From Prevotella sp. (lineage in GTDB: Bacteria > Bacteroidota > Bacteroidia > Bacteroidales > Bacteroidaceae), in contig JAEEQH010000008.1 of NCBI GenBank assembly GCA_016285245.1, positions 20,977 to 84,976 on the forward strand: a stretch of 64,000 bases of DNA. The letters run 5' to 3'. Below, piece after piece: positions 15,541-23,685 of the stretch. The number at the start of each line of letters is the position of its first letter. Positions within the stretch are counted from its first letter, which is position 1. A model generated the notes under the pieces. It saw nothing but the letters and a program-made list of their open reading frames with translations. It was not told where the DNA came from and made no database searches. Both the position numbers and the translations under genes were made by a program.

Positions 15541-18273
15541 TCACTCTTCGTTATTATCTTGGTCGAAGGCATCAAACAGGTTGGTCTGACCAGTGATCTC
15601 GTCGATGACCTGCTGCTCGCTCTTGTCGGCATCGGGGTCGAGGTCTTCGTCCGCGTCTTCTGACTCCTCTGCGTCTTCCGCGTCTTCCGGTGGTTCGGGG
15701 AAACGGGTAGGTTCCAGCTCGGTGATGCTCTCCAACTGGTAGGTCGTCAGGCGCTTGCCCTTGGCCTTGAAGCCCTTGACGGTGATGAACTGCTCGACGT
15801 CAATTTCCTCGCTGCCGCGGAACTCGTCCTGTCCGCCGTAGACGACCTGCAGACGCGGGTACACCTGGTCGGTGAGGAGGATGAGCTTCGAGAGCGGGTT
15901 CTCGCCCAGGAAGTTCTGCTTGCGCTTTGTAGCCTCCATCAGGAAGCGCTTCACGTAGGGATAGCCCTGGTTGTCGGCGTCGTAGAGGACAGCGCTCCAC
16001 ACCTTGTCTTGCTCCCATTTCTCGATGCGTAGGATGTTTGCCTCGTAGTGGTTGTTCACGTCGAAGTTCGTCAGGTAGAAGTCACCGTTCTCGAGGACGA
16101 CGAGTATCTGGTCGTCGTCAAAGAACTCACCGAGGAGCCGTCCGTGTTCATCGTAGTTCAGACGGTTCACGTCGGGGTCGTACCACACCTTGCGACCTCC
16201 CAGTGTGGAGCGTCCGTGGCTCTTCAGGCCGATGCGGTGTACGGGGTTCCTTGTCAGCAGGTTACCCTTCGAGGCGCGTCCCTTGATAATGACCTCGGAG
16301 AAGTCCTTGTCGATGAAGATGCGCTTCAGCTTCGGGTTCGGCTCCAGCGTCACCTTGATAATCTCCGCCTCGCCGTTGGGGTTGGCAGTGAAGTACATCA
16401 GCTTCGAGCCAGGGGTGCCCTGCGTCAGGTCGTACTCCTTGTCGCGTGTCATCGACGTGACGTTGAAACGTTTGATGAAGCAGGCGCCCTTCTTGCCGTC
16501 GCGGTAGACGACGTTATAGATGGTACGTGTGTCGTTCTTCTTGAAGACTGCCACGTAGTGGACGTTCTTGCCGACGAACACCTTCTCAGCCACGCGGATG
16601 ACCTTGTACTTGCCGTCCTTGTAGAACAGGATGATATCGTCGATGTCGGAGCAGTTGCAGACGAACTCGTCCTTCTTCAGACCGGTACCGATGAAGCCGT
16701 CCACGCGATTGATGTACAGCTTCTGGTTGGCCTCGGCGACCTTCGTGGCCTCGATGGTGTCGAAGTTGCGGATCTCCGTCAGCCGCGGGTGGTCCTTGCC
16801 GTACTTGTCCTTGAGGAACTGGAACCATGAGGCGGTTACCTCTATCATGTTCGCCAGGTCGCGGTCTATCTCGTCGATCTCGCCCTTGATGCGGGCCATG
16901 AGCTCGTCGGCCTTGTCCTTGTTGAACTTTAGGATGCGTTGCATCTTGATCTCCAGGAGTTTCAGGATGTCATCCTTGGTCACCTCACGCACCAGGGTGG
17001 GGTAGTAGGGTGTCAGACGCTCGTCTATATGCTCGCAGACAGCGTCGATGGTCGGCGCCTGCTCGAACTTCTTATCCTTATAGATGCGCTCCTCGATGAA
17101 GATTTTCTCCAGCGAGCAGAAGTGTAGCTGCTCGAGCAGCTCGCCCTTGCGGATCTCCAGTTCCTGGCGTATCAGATCCTTCGTGCGCTCCACGGAGTGT
17201 CGCAGCACGTCGCTGATGGTGAGGAACTGCGGCTTCTGTTCGCTGATGACGCAACAGTTCGGCGAGATGTTGATCTCGCAGTCGGTAAAGGCGTAGAGGG
17301 CATCGAGGGTCTTGTCGCTGGAGACGCCTGGTGCCAGGTGTACGACGATCTCGACGCTTGCCGAGGTGAGGTCGTCGACGCGCTTGGCTTTGATTTTTCC
17401 TTTCTCGATGGCCTTGGTGATGCTCTCGCAGAGGGCCGGTACGGTTTTTGAGTATGGCAGCTCGCGGATGACGAGCGTCTTCTGGTCTATCTTCTCAATC
17501 TTGGCACGTACCTTCAGTACGCCGCCGCGCTGTCCGTCGTTGTATTTCGAGACGTCGATGCTGCCGCCTGTCTGGAAGTCGGGATAGAGCTGGAACTCCT
17601 CGCCGTGAAGATAGTGGATGGCGGCGTCGCAGATGTCATTGAAGTTGTGGGGGAGAATCTTTGACGAGAGACCTACGGCGATGCCCTCGGCACCCTGTGC
17701 CAGGAGCAGAGGGAATTTCACGGGGAGCGTGATAGGCTCCTTGTTACGGCCATCGTAGGAGAGCTGCCATTCCGTGGTCTTCGGGTTGAAGACGGTGTCC
17801 AGGGCAAACTTCGACAGGCGGGCTTCGATATATCGCGGGGCGGCGGCACGGTCGCCGGTGAGGATGTTGCCCCAGTTTCCCTGGGTGTCCACGAGTAGGT
17901 CCTTCTGACCCAACTGCACCAGGGCGTCGCCGATGGAGGCGTCGCCGTGAGGGTGGAACTGCATGGTGTGTCCCACGATGTTCGCCACCTTGTTGTAGCG
18001 GCCGTCGTCCATACGCTTCATGGAGTGCATGATACGTCGCTGTACGGGCTTGAAGCCGTCCTCGATGTTCGGCACGGCACGCTCCAGGATGACATACGAG
18101 GCGTAGTCGAGGAACCAGTTCTGGTACATCCCCGAGAGGTGGTGTACGGCCGATGCGTCGAAGCGGTTCACGGGCTTGTAGTCGGAGTGGGCCTCGGAGG
18201 TGTCTGAGGCTTCTGGCGCTTCGGGGACTTCCAGATTTTCCGGGTTCTCGGTGTTCAGTATTTCTTCGTCCAT
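15541..18273 (-). CDS. parC: DNA topoisomerase IV subunit A (gyrase A family)
   Basis: The 910-residue protein has the type IIA breakage-rejoining domain: QRRIMHSMKRMDDGRYNKVANIVG, FHPHGDASIGDALV, and AAAPRYIEARLSKF with the active-site Tyr ~147. A coiled-coil tower region (about 420-490) and a C-terminal beta-propeller-like domain follow; the last ~70 residues are highly acidic (EDAEDAEESEDADEDLDPDADKSE-like). Residue features fit the second GyrA-like protein of Bacteroidetes, called ParC, which decatenates chromosomes with ParE; parE is not in the window. It is followed by the DUF3316 gene with overlapping or nearly overlapping start. Confidence 0.88.
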   Translation of the reverse strand: MDEEILNTENPENLEVPEAPEASDTSEAHSDYKPVNRFDASAVHHLSGMYQNWFLDYASYVILERAVPNIEDGFKPVQRRIMHSMKRMDDGRYNKVANIVGHTMQFHPHGDASIGDALVQLGQKDLLVDTQGNWGNILTGDRAAAPRYIEARLSKFALDTVFNPKTTEWQLSYDGRNKEPITLPVKFPLLLAQGAEGIAVGLSSKILPHNFNDICDAAIHYLHGEEFQLYPDFQTGGSIDVSKYNDGQRGGVLKVRAKIEKIDQKTLVIRELPYSKTVPALCESITKAIEKGKIKAKRVDDLTSASVEIVVHLAPGVSSDKTLDALYAFTDCEINISPNCCVISEQKPQFLTISDVLRHSVERTKDLIRQELEIRKGELLEQLHFCSLEKIFIEERIYKDKKFEQAPTIDAVCEHIDERLTPYYPTLVREVTKDDILKLLEIKMQRILKFNKDKADELMARIKGEIDEIDRDLANMIEVTASWFQFLKDKYGKDHPRLTEIRNFDTIEATKVAEANQKLYINRVDGFIGTGLKKDEFVCNCSDIDDIILFYKDGKYKVIRVAEKVFVGKNVHYVAVFKKNDTRTIYNVVYRDGKKGACFIKRFNVTSMTRDKEYDLTQGTPGSKLMYFTANPNGEAEIIKVTLEPNPKLKRIFIDKDFSEVIIKGRASKGNLLTRNPVHRIGLKSHGRSTLGGRKVWYDPDVNRLNYDEHGRLLGEFFDDDQILVVLENGDFYLTNFDVNNHYEANILRIEKWEQDKVWSAVLYDADNQGYPYVKRFLMEATKRKQNFLGENPLSKLILLTDQVYPRLQVVYGGQDEFRGSEEIDVEQFITVKGFKAKGKRLTTYQLESITELEPTRFPEPPEDAEDAEESEDADEDLDPDADKSEQQVIDEITGQTNLFDAFDQDNNEE

Positions 18274-18298
18274 ATCGGGTTTTTAGTTTCTTTGCAGG

Positions 18299-18306
18299 CA
18301 AAGGTA
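18299..18306 (-). promoter_or_regulatory. parC: -7 box of the parC promoter
   Basis: CAAAGGTA (TACCTTTG on the minus strand), 25 bases upstream of the parC ATG. It is 44 bases from the divergent GH28 -7 box. Confidence 0.75.
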
Positions 18307-18312
18307 CAAAAA

Positions 18313-18344
18313 AAATGAGAAATGAGAAATGAGAAATGAGAAAT
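18313..18344. repeat. Four perfect 7-bp repeats between parC and GH28 promoters
   Basis: AAATGAG is repeated four times (18313-18340) and followed by AAAT. The array begins 6 bases from the parC -7 box and ends 6 bases before the GH28 -7 box. Confidence 0.9.
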
Positions 18345-18350
18345 ATTTTG

Positions 18351-18358
18351 TAATTTTG
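18351..18358 (+). promoter_or_regulatory. -7 box of the GH28 promoter
   Basis: TAATTTTG matches TAnnTTTG, 28 bases upstream of the GH28 ATG. Confidence 0.7.
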
Positions 18359-18386
18359 CACCAAAATTATCTAAAAAAGCAAACTG

Positions 18387-19799
18387 ATGAAAAAACTACT
18401 ACTGACAATTGCAGTCCTGCTGTCGCTGACAGTTGCTGCTGACGACTACCAGAAATACTATGAGGCACTGCCAACTCCCGTCAAGGCCGTCGTGCCTGTC
18501 GTCATCCCCCAGAATGTGGTCAACTTGAAGGACTGTGGTGCCGTCGGCGACGGCTTCACCCTCTGTACAGAGGCCTTCCAGAAGGGCATTTCCCAGCTGA
18601 CGAAGCTCGGCGGCGGCCGCCTCGTCATCCCCGAGGGCGTCTGGCTCACGGGGCCCATCGTACTGAAGGACAACATCGAGCTCCATCTGGAGAAGAACGC
18701 CATCATCTACTTCTCGCCCGACAAGTCGCTCTACGTCGACAAGGAGGGGAAGTCCAGTCGCGTCTCCCCCTGCATCAAGGCCTCGAAGCGCCGTAACATC
18801 GCCATCACCGGCGAGGGCATTATCGACGGCAACGGCAGCCAGTGGCGCCCCGTCAAGCGCAGCAAGATGAGCGACGTGGAGTGGAACCAGTACTTGGAGA
18901 TGGGTGGTCAGGTGACGGAGAAAGGCGACCTCTGGTATCCCTGGCAGATGAAGAACGGCTACCCGGACATCGCCGACGACCCGAAGACACAGGAGGGTAT
19001 GCGCAACGACCTCGTGCGCTTTGAACAGTGCGAGAATATCCTCTTCCAGGGCGTGACGTTCCAGAACTCCCCCCGCTTCCATGTCCATCCCTGCTACTGT
19101 CGTAACATTATCATCGACGGCATCACCGTGCGTTGTCCATGGAACGTGCAGAACGGCGACGGCATAGACCTCAGCGACTGCCACCAGGCACTTATCGTCA
19201 ACTCGACGGTCAATGTCGGTGACGATGGCCTCTGCATGAAGAGCGGCTCACAGAAGAAAGGGTGGGACGTCTGGGGCTGTCAGGACGTGCTCATACAGGA
19301 CAATACCGTCTATCATGCCCATGGCGGCTTCGTGCTGGGCAGCGAGACTGTCGGCGGCATCCGTGACATGGTGGTGCGCCACAACCGTTTCCTCGGCACT
19401 GACGTGGGTCTGCGCTTCAAGAGCGGACTGGGGCGTGGCGGCAAGACTGAGCGCCTGTATATCAGCGACATCATGATGGCCGACATAGCAGGTGAGGCTA
19501 TTATCTTCCAGTGCGACTACGTCAACCGTCATGCTGGCGACGACGGCAGCACGCCGACGTTCACCGACGAGGAGCGCCGGCTGGCCCCGAACTTCCAGGA
19601 CATCCACATCACCAACGTCGTCTGCCGTGGTGCCGGCACGGCCATCAAGGCCAGCGGCATCAAGGGGCTGTCCTGCGTCCATGACATCGACATCAGCAAC
19701 AGCACCATTGTCTACAACAAGCAGGCCACCGTCATCGACGAGGCGACGGCCCAGCTGAAGCTCACCTACTTAAAGACGTTCCATTCGTCGCGCCAGTAG
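18387..19799 (+). CDS. GH28 family polygalacturonase-like hydrolase
   Basis: The 470-residue secreted enzyme (signal peptide to about TVAADD) has a right-handed parallel beta-helix and all GH28 active-site motifs: NGDGID (~254), GDDGLC (~278), HAHGGF (~311) and RFKSG (~342). It should hydrolyse alpha-1,4 linkages in pectic galacturonans; whether it is endo or exo is not clear. It is the only plus-strand gene of the carbohydrate region and starts from a promoter shared with parC. Its last 34 bases overlap the 3' end of the convergent GH43 gene. Confidence 0.9.
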   Translation: MKKLLLTIAVLLSLTVAADDYQKYYEALPTPVKAVVPVVIPQNVVNLKDCGAVGDGFTLCTEAFQKGISQLTKLGGGRLVIPEGVWLTGPIVLKDNIELHLEKNAIIYFSPDKSLYVDKEGKSSRVSPCIKASKRRNIAITGEGIIDGNGSQWRPVKRSKMSDVEWNQYLEMGGQVTEKGDLWYPWQMKNGYPDIADDPKTQEGMRNDLVRFEQCENILFQGVTFQNSPRFHVHPCYCRNIIIDGITVRCPWNVQNGDGIDLSDCHQALIVNSTVNVGDDGLCMKSGSQKKGWDVWGCQDVLIQDNTVYHAHGGFVLGSETVGGIRDMVVRHNRFLGTDVGLRFKSGLGRGGKTERLYISDIMMADIAGEAIIFQCDYVNRHAGDDGSTPTFTDEERRLAPNFQDIHITNVVCRGAGTAIKASGIKGLSCVHDIDISNSTIVYNKQATVIDEATAQLKLTYLKTFHSSRQ

Positions 19800-20815
19800 A
19801 CAACGGGCTTGCCGTCCTCAAAGTCGATGGGTAGCCAGATGTAGCGGGCGTCAATGGGGTGGTTGGGTCGCCAGATGTCAGCCATGAAGATGTAGTGACC
19901 GTTGACGGGCAGTATGAACGTCGATTGTCCGTTAAAGGTCTTCTCGGCCAGCGGTCCACGGCAGGGGTTGGGATGCTGTGTCCACGGCCCCCAGATGCTG
20001 GGAGCGGAGAACATACGTGCCTCGTTGGGTGCCCAGCCGGTACACCCACTGGTAATCATCCAATAGGTGCCGTCGTGCTTGAAGATGGCCGGCGCCTCGT
20101 TCTGACCGCCGGGAGCCATGCGGGTGTAACGGCCGGTATGATGCAGGTAGTCACCTGTCAGCTCTGCGATATGCAGTGTGAAGTTCTCCTCGCTGGAGAA
20201 TATGTGATAGGCCTTGCCGTCATCATCGACGTAGAGTGTCATGTCCCGAGCCATCTGCCCCGTACCGAAGTCGCGCTTCAGGTACTCATCGAAGTTCATG
20301 GGCGAGCCCTCTACAGGCCACGTGCCGGCGTTGGCCCTCGACGAGTAGAGAAACTTATACGGGCCTTCAGGCCTGTCGGCTACAGCCACGCCATAACGGG
20401 CAGCGCTGTACCCTTGCCCTTTCAACTCTAAGTGGAACCACATACAGAACTTCTTCGTCACGGGATTGTAGATGACCTTCGGACGCTCCAGAATGCAGCC
20501 GCGCTCGATGTCGTGACCGTGCTCGTCCGTTACAGACAGGGCAACACCATGGTTTTTCCAGTTCACCAGGTCTTTTGATGAGTAGCACATCACGCCGACC
20601 AATGCATCGCTGGTGTGCTCGCTTTTGTGCTCACCAAACCAGTAGTACGTGTCGCCATACTTCATGATGCCGCCACCGTGGGCATTGATGTGTACTCCTT
20701 GGTCGTCGGGCCAAATCTCACCTGAGCGGATGACCTTCTGGGCGAGGGTACGCTGCGTTGAGGCCGACAGCGCGAACAGCGCTGCCAGCACGGTCAGTAT
20801 AAACTGCTTTTTCAT
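19766..20815 (-). CDS. GH43-like glycoside hydrolase
   Basis: The 349-residue secreted protein (signal peptide MKKQFILTVLAALFALSAS, start at ATG 20815) has the five-bladed propeller pattern of GH43 and related clans: INAHGGGIMKYGDTYYWFGEHK (first-blade acid), ERPKVIYNPVTKKFCMWFH, RDMTLYVDDDGKAYHIFSSEE, EAPAIFKHDGTYWMITSGCTGW. The arrangement is close to exo-beta-1,3-galactanase-type subfamilies, suggesting action on arabinogalactan or galactan side chains, but subfamily and substrate are inference. It is the last gene of the ~15-kb minus-strand operon, 16 bases from the oxidoreductase gene upstream. Confidence 0.8.
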   Translation of the reverse strand: MKKQFILTVLAALFALSASTQRTLAQKVIRSGEIWPDDQGVHINAHGGGIMKYGDTYYWFGEHKSEHTSDALVGVMCYSSKDLVNWKNHGVALSVTDEHGHDIERGCILERPKVIYNPVTKKFCMWFHLELKGQGYSAARYGVAVADRPEGPYKFLYSSRANAGTWPVEGSPMNFDEYLKRDFGTGQMARDMTLYVDDDGKAYHIFSSEENFTLHIAELTGDYLHHTGRYTRMAPGGQNEAPAIFKHDGTYWMITSGCTGWAPNEARMFSAPSIWGPWTQHPNPCRGPLAEKTFNGQSTFILPVNGHYIFMADIWRPNHPIDARYIWLPIDFEDGKPVVYWRDEWNVFK

Positions 20816-20831
20816 TTGGGTTGTAAATTTT

Positions 20832-21833
20832 CTAGTCCATGGGATAGCGGACGTCCCACTTGTGGCGCAGGTCGTCCATGAGCTGCATGATATAGAGCGT
20901 CTCGGCGTGCGGCATCTCACGGGGCTCCAGCAGGCCTTCAGTAAGCGCATCACGGCAGGCCAGGAACTGGTATTCGTAGCCGGTAATCTGTTCGGGCACG
21001 TGAATAGTCTCAACGTAGGTGCGGTCGGGGCCGTTGACCGTGATGGTCTGCGGGTTGTTGATGTTGTCGATGATGAGGTTGCCCTCAGTACCGGCGATGA
21101 CACCGATGTTGTCGCCTACACATTGTGCTGACGACTGCAGGTTGCAGAGCATACCGTCCTTCAATACGAGGGTCATGGCATTGGTGAGGTCCATGCCCGT
21201 GGAACTCTTGACGGCAAAACCGTCAAGCACACTGATGTCGGCCGGGAAGAACATCCGCGTGAAGTTCAGCGCATAGACGCCAAGGTCGAGCAGGGCACCA
21301 CCGCAGAGGTCGGGCCGGAATATGCGCTCCTTGTTCCCCATAGAATAGCCGAGGGTGGCTGTGAGCAGGCGTGGCTGGCCGATGCGACCATCGGCGATGA
21401 GCTTGCGTACGATGTCAACGACTGGCTGGTAGCGCGTCCAAATGGCTTCGGCGACGAAGACCCCGCGTTTGTGAGCCAGGTTGATAATATCTTCTGTCTG
21501 CCAGGCGTTCGCCATGAACGCCTTTTCCACTAGACAGGGCTTGCCGGCTTCTATCGCCATTTTTGTCACGTCGTAGTGGTGTGAGTGGGGCGTGCCCACA
21601 TAGACGAGGTCAACGTCGGGGTCGGCAATGAGCTCCGCATACGAGCCATAAGCCTTAGCAAGCCCCCACTTCTCGGCGAAAGCCTCCGCCGTCGCTATTG
21701 AGCGTGAGCCGACGGCGTAGGCCTCGCAAGCTGCGGCCGACGCGTCGCCCTTTCGTGTCCGCTCGGCCAGCCCGTTCAGGGTGATTGCCGCTTTCTCGGC
21801 AATCCACCCTGTTCCGATAATTCCTACTCTCAT
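20832..21833 (-). CDS. Gfo/Idh/MocA-family NAD(P)-dependent oxidoreductase
   Basis: The 333-residue cytosolic enzyme opens with a Rossmann motif (RVGIIGTGWIAEKAA) and has VDLVYVGTPHSHHYDVTKMAIEAGKPCLVEKAF, the family EKP-type motif with KAF in place of KP(L/A), followed by the alpha/beta substrate domain (EAIWTRYQPVVDIVRKLI; GGALLDLGVYALNF). Members oxidise or epimerise sugars and cyclitols. In this operon it probably processes a released monosaccharide. No lipoprotein or Tat signal is present, so it is cytoplasmic. Confidence 0.88.
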   Translation of the reverse strand: MRVGIIGTGWIAEKAAITLNGLAERTRKGDASAAACEAYAVGSRSIATAEAFAEKWGLAKAYGSYAELIADPDVDLVYVGTPHSHHYDVTKMAIEAGKPCLVEKAFMANAWQTEDIINLAHKRGVFVAEAIWTRYQPVVDIVRKLIADGRIGQPRLLTATLGYSMGNKERIFRPDLCGGALLDLGVYALNFTRMFFPADISVLDGFAVKSSTGMDLTNAMTLVLKDGMLCNLQSSAQCVGDNIGVIAGTEGNLIIDNINNPQTITVNGPDRTYVETIHVPEQITGYEYQFLACRDALTEGLLEPREMPHAETLYIMQLMDDLRHKWDVRYPMD

Positions 21834-21856
21834 ATATGATTCAGCCTGTAAATATC

Positions 21857-22981
21857 TTAATCCGCCATCAGCAAGTCCACCAGTCCCTTGTCCTTGAAGT
21901 CATGCTTTTGCTGGTCCCAGAAGCCGAAGTCGGCATCGTAGCACCAGGTTGTCCAGGCGATATTGTTCTCCTTGAACACAGTCAGCATATCCTTTGTCCA
22001 CTTGTAGGCCAGCTCACGGTCGACGGGCTCATAGACGCCCCACTCGCCACAGAACAGCTGCAGGCCGTACTTGTTGGCAGCGGCGATGGCGTCGGCGAAG
22101 TCCTGACGGATCTTGTCGATGTTCCACTCCTGTGTCAGGTACTGCTCCAGCTCCGGCTTTATCGAATCGGGAGCAGCCTCGTAGTCCTCCTTCGACACGA
22201 GCACGCCGGGATAGTTCACCTTGCCCGTATAGTTCTTGAGTGGTGTCCACCACGCACCGTAGTGGGTCAGCAGCATGGGATTGTAGTAGTGGAATGAGAG
22301 GATGATGTTCTTGTCGCCCTCAGGCACCTTCAGGTACTGGATGGTCTGGTAGCCCTGCCACAGGTTACTGCCGATGACGAGGGTGCGTTGCGGCTCGCGT
22401 TCGCGCAGGGCCTTGTGAACCTTGGCGATGAGGGCGTTCCACTGCTCATGGTCTTCAGCCACCGGCTCGTTCATGAACTCATAGGCCACGGAGTCGCAGC
22501 TGTAGCCTTTCAGTACGTCGCTCAGCTGGTACCACATGTCGATGAGTTGCTGCTGTGCCTCGTCGGACGTGAAGAGCGTGTTGGCGCTGGCTCCGCCCTC
22601 GTTGACGGCGTTAAAGTAGTGTGAACGGATGATGTGCAGGTCGACGATGGTGCGCAGGTGGTGCTTCTCGGCCCACTGTATGGCGTTGTCCATCAGCTCC
22701 CAAGCTTCTGGCAGCTTGTTACCCTCCTCGTCCCAGAATTGTACCTCGTCGATGGGCAGGCGCACGAAGTCGAAGCCCAGCGAATCCAGGCGTGCGAAGT
22801 CGTCCTCCTGGATGTGCTTTGCCCTTGCCTCGCCACGCTCCTCGCTCTGCGACAGCCAGTGGCTCACGTTCGTGCCGCGCTGGATCTTGAAGTTGTTCAC
22901 GCCGTCATTTTTCTCACTCTTCTGTGTGCAGGCCGTTAGTGCCATCAGCAGCACGGCCAGGGAAAAGAATACTTTTTTCAT
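21857..22981 (-). CDS. GH5 family glycoside hydrolase (cellulase-like), lipoprotein
   Basis: The 374-residue protein carries a lipobox (LTACTQ) and a (beta/alpha)8 GH5 domain: RGTNVSHWLSQ, FDFVRLPID, VDLHIIRSH, YEFMNEPV with the acid/base Glu ~171, SFHYYNP, and LFCGEWGVYE with the nucleophile Glu ~311, then TTWCYDADFGFW. This is the complete catalytic set for an endo-beta-glucanase or mannanase-type enzyme acting at the cell surface or periplasm. It sits between nitroreductase and oxidoreductase genes in the operon; an 8-bp repeat array lies in the gap upstream. Confidence 0.88.
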   Translation of the reverse strand: MKKVFFSLAVLLMALTACTQKSEKNDGVNNFKIQRGTNVSHWLSQSEERGEARAKHIQEDDFARLDSLGFDFVRLPIDEVQFWDEEGNKLPEAWELMDNAIQWAEKHHLRTIVDLHIIRSHYFNAVNEGGASANTLFTSDEAQQQLIDMWYQLSDVLKGYSCDSVAYEFMNEPVAEDHEQWNALIAKVHKALREREPQRTLVIGSNLWQGYQTIQYLKVPEGDKNIILSFHYYNPMLLTHYGAWWTPLKNYTGKVNYPGVLVSKEDYEAAPDSIKPELEQYLTQEWNIDKIRQDFADAIAAANKYGLQLFCGEWGVYEPVDRELAYKWTKDMLTVFKENNIAWTTWCYDADFGFWDQQKHDFKDKGLVDLLMAD

Positions 22982-23019
22982 AGTTTCTGTTCTTTTACTA
23001 ATAATGGTTTTAGCTTTCT

Positions 23020-23043
23020 TTTTTACCTTTTTACTTTCTTACT
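23020..23043. repeat. Three 8-bp repeats in an operon gap
   Basis: TTTTTACC, TTTTTACT and TTCTTACT are consecutive and continue into TTTTTAAA across the nitroreductase stop codon. They fill much of the 64-base gap to the GH5 gene. Confidence 0.7.
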
Positions 23044-23045
23044 TT

Positions 23046-23648
23046 TTAAAAGAACTTCACAACTTCATCCAGCTTCCTGTGAACCGGCTGACGCGGTTCG
23101 CCGGCACGATAGCCAAGGGCGATGACGGCCATGACGGTCTCATCGTCGGGGATGCTGAATATCTGGCGCAGTTTGTCGGCCTCGCGCATACCCATGATGA
23201 GGGTGTCGAAGCCCATGGCACGCGCCTTGAGGATCAGATAGCAGTTCGACAGACCATTGTCGTAAGCGCCCCAGCCATCGCCAATCTCGTTGGTGGCCGT
23301 GCCGCCGAAGAAGCCAGACTTGCCGCGCTCGTAGGTCGAGACGATGAGCACGGGGGCATTCTTGATGCGGTCTTTATTCCCGCCGACGAGGTCTCGTATG
23401 GCAGCGAGCTTGTCGGGGCTCATCGCCACGTAGTATTTCGAGGGCTGCTGGTTGGCCCACGACGGGGCTTCCTGCGTGGCTGTCAGCAGTTCGCGTACCT
23501 CCGCCTCCGAGATTTTCTTCGTGGCGTCATAGCTGCGAATGCTGCGACGGCTGGTTAATACTTCGTCGAATGACGGTGACTTTGTCTGTGAATAGCCAGA
23601 CAGCACCATCAGTGCTGCGAGGGCGGTCATTACGATGATTCTTTTCAT
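23046..23648 (-). CDS. Nitroreductase-family flavoprotein with signal peptide
   Basis: The 200-residue protein has the nitroreductase FMN-binding elements (SFDEVLTSRRSIRSYDATKKISEAEVRELL; APSWANQQPSKYYVA; GWGAYDNGLSNCYLILKARAMGFDTLIMG; VMAVIALGYRAGEP). Members are dimeric FMN enzymes that reduce quinones, nitro groups or other substrates with NAD(P)H. It is unusual in starting with a probable signal peptide (LAALMVLSGYSQT), so it may be periplasmic. Its place within a carbohydrate operon gives no obvious function. Confidence 0.85.
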   Translation of the reverse strand: MKRIIVMTALAALMVLSGYSQTKSPSFDEVLTSRRSIRSYDATKKISEAEVRELLTATQEAPSWANQQPSKYYVAMSPDKLAAIRDLVGGNKDRIKNAPVLIVSTYERGKSGFFGGTATNEIGDGWGAYDNGLSNCYLILKARAMGFDTLIMGMREADKLRQIFSIPDDETVMAVIALGYRAGEPRQPVHRKLDEVVKFF

Positions 23649-23685
23649 TGTTGTTTGTTATTTATTGTTAATTAGATATGCCTGT

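Noticed and set aside
16456..16470. ACGTTGAAACGT palindrome in parC as a TGAA-tetraloop element
   Set aside because: The stem is too short and the encoded residues (RFNVT) fit the protein; probably chance.
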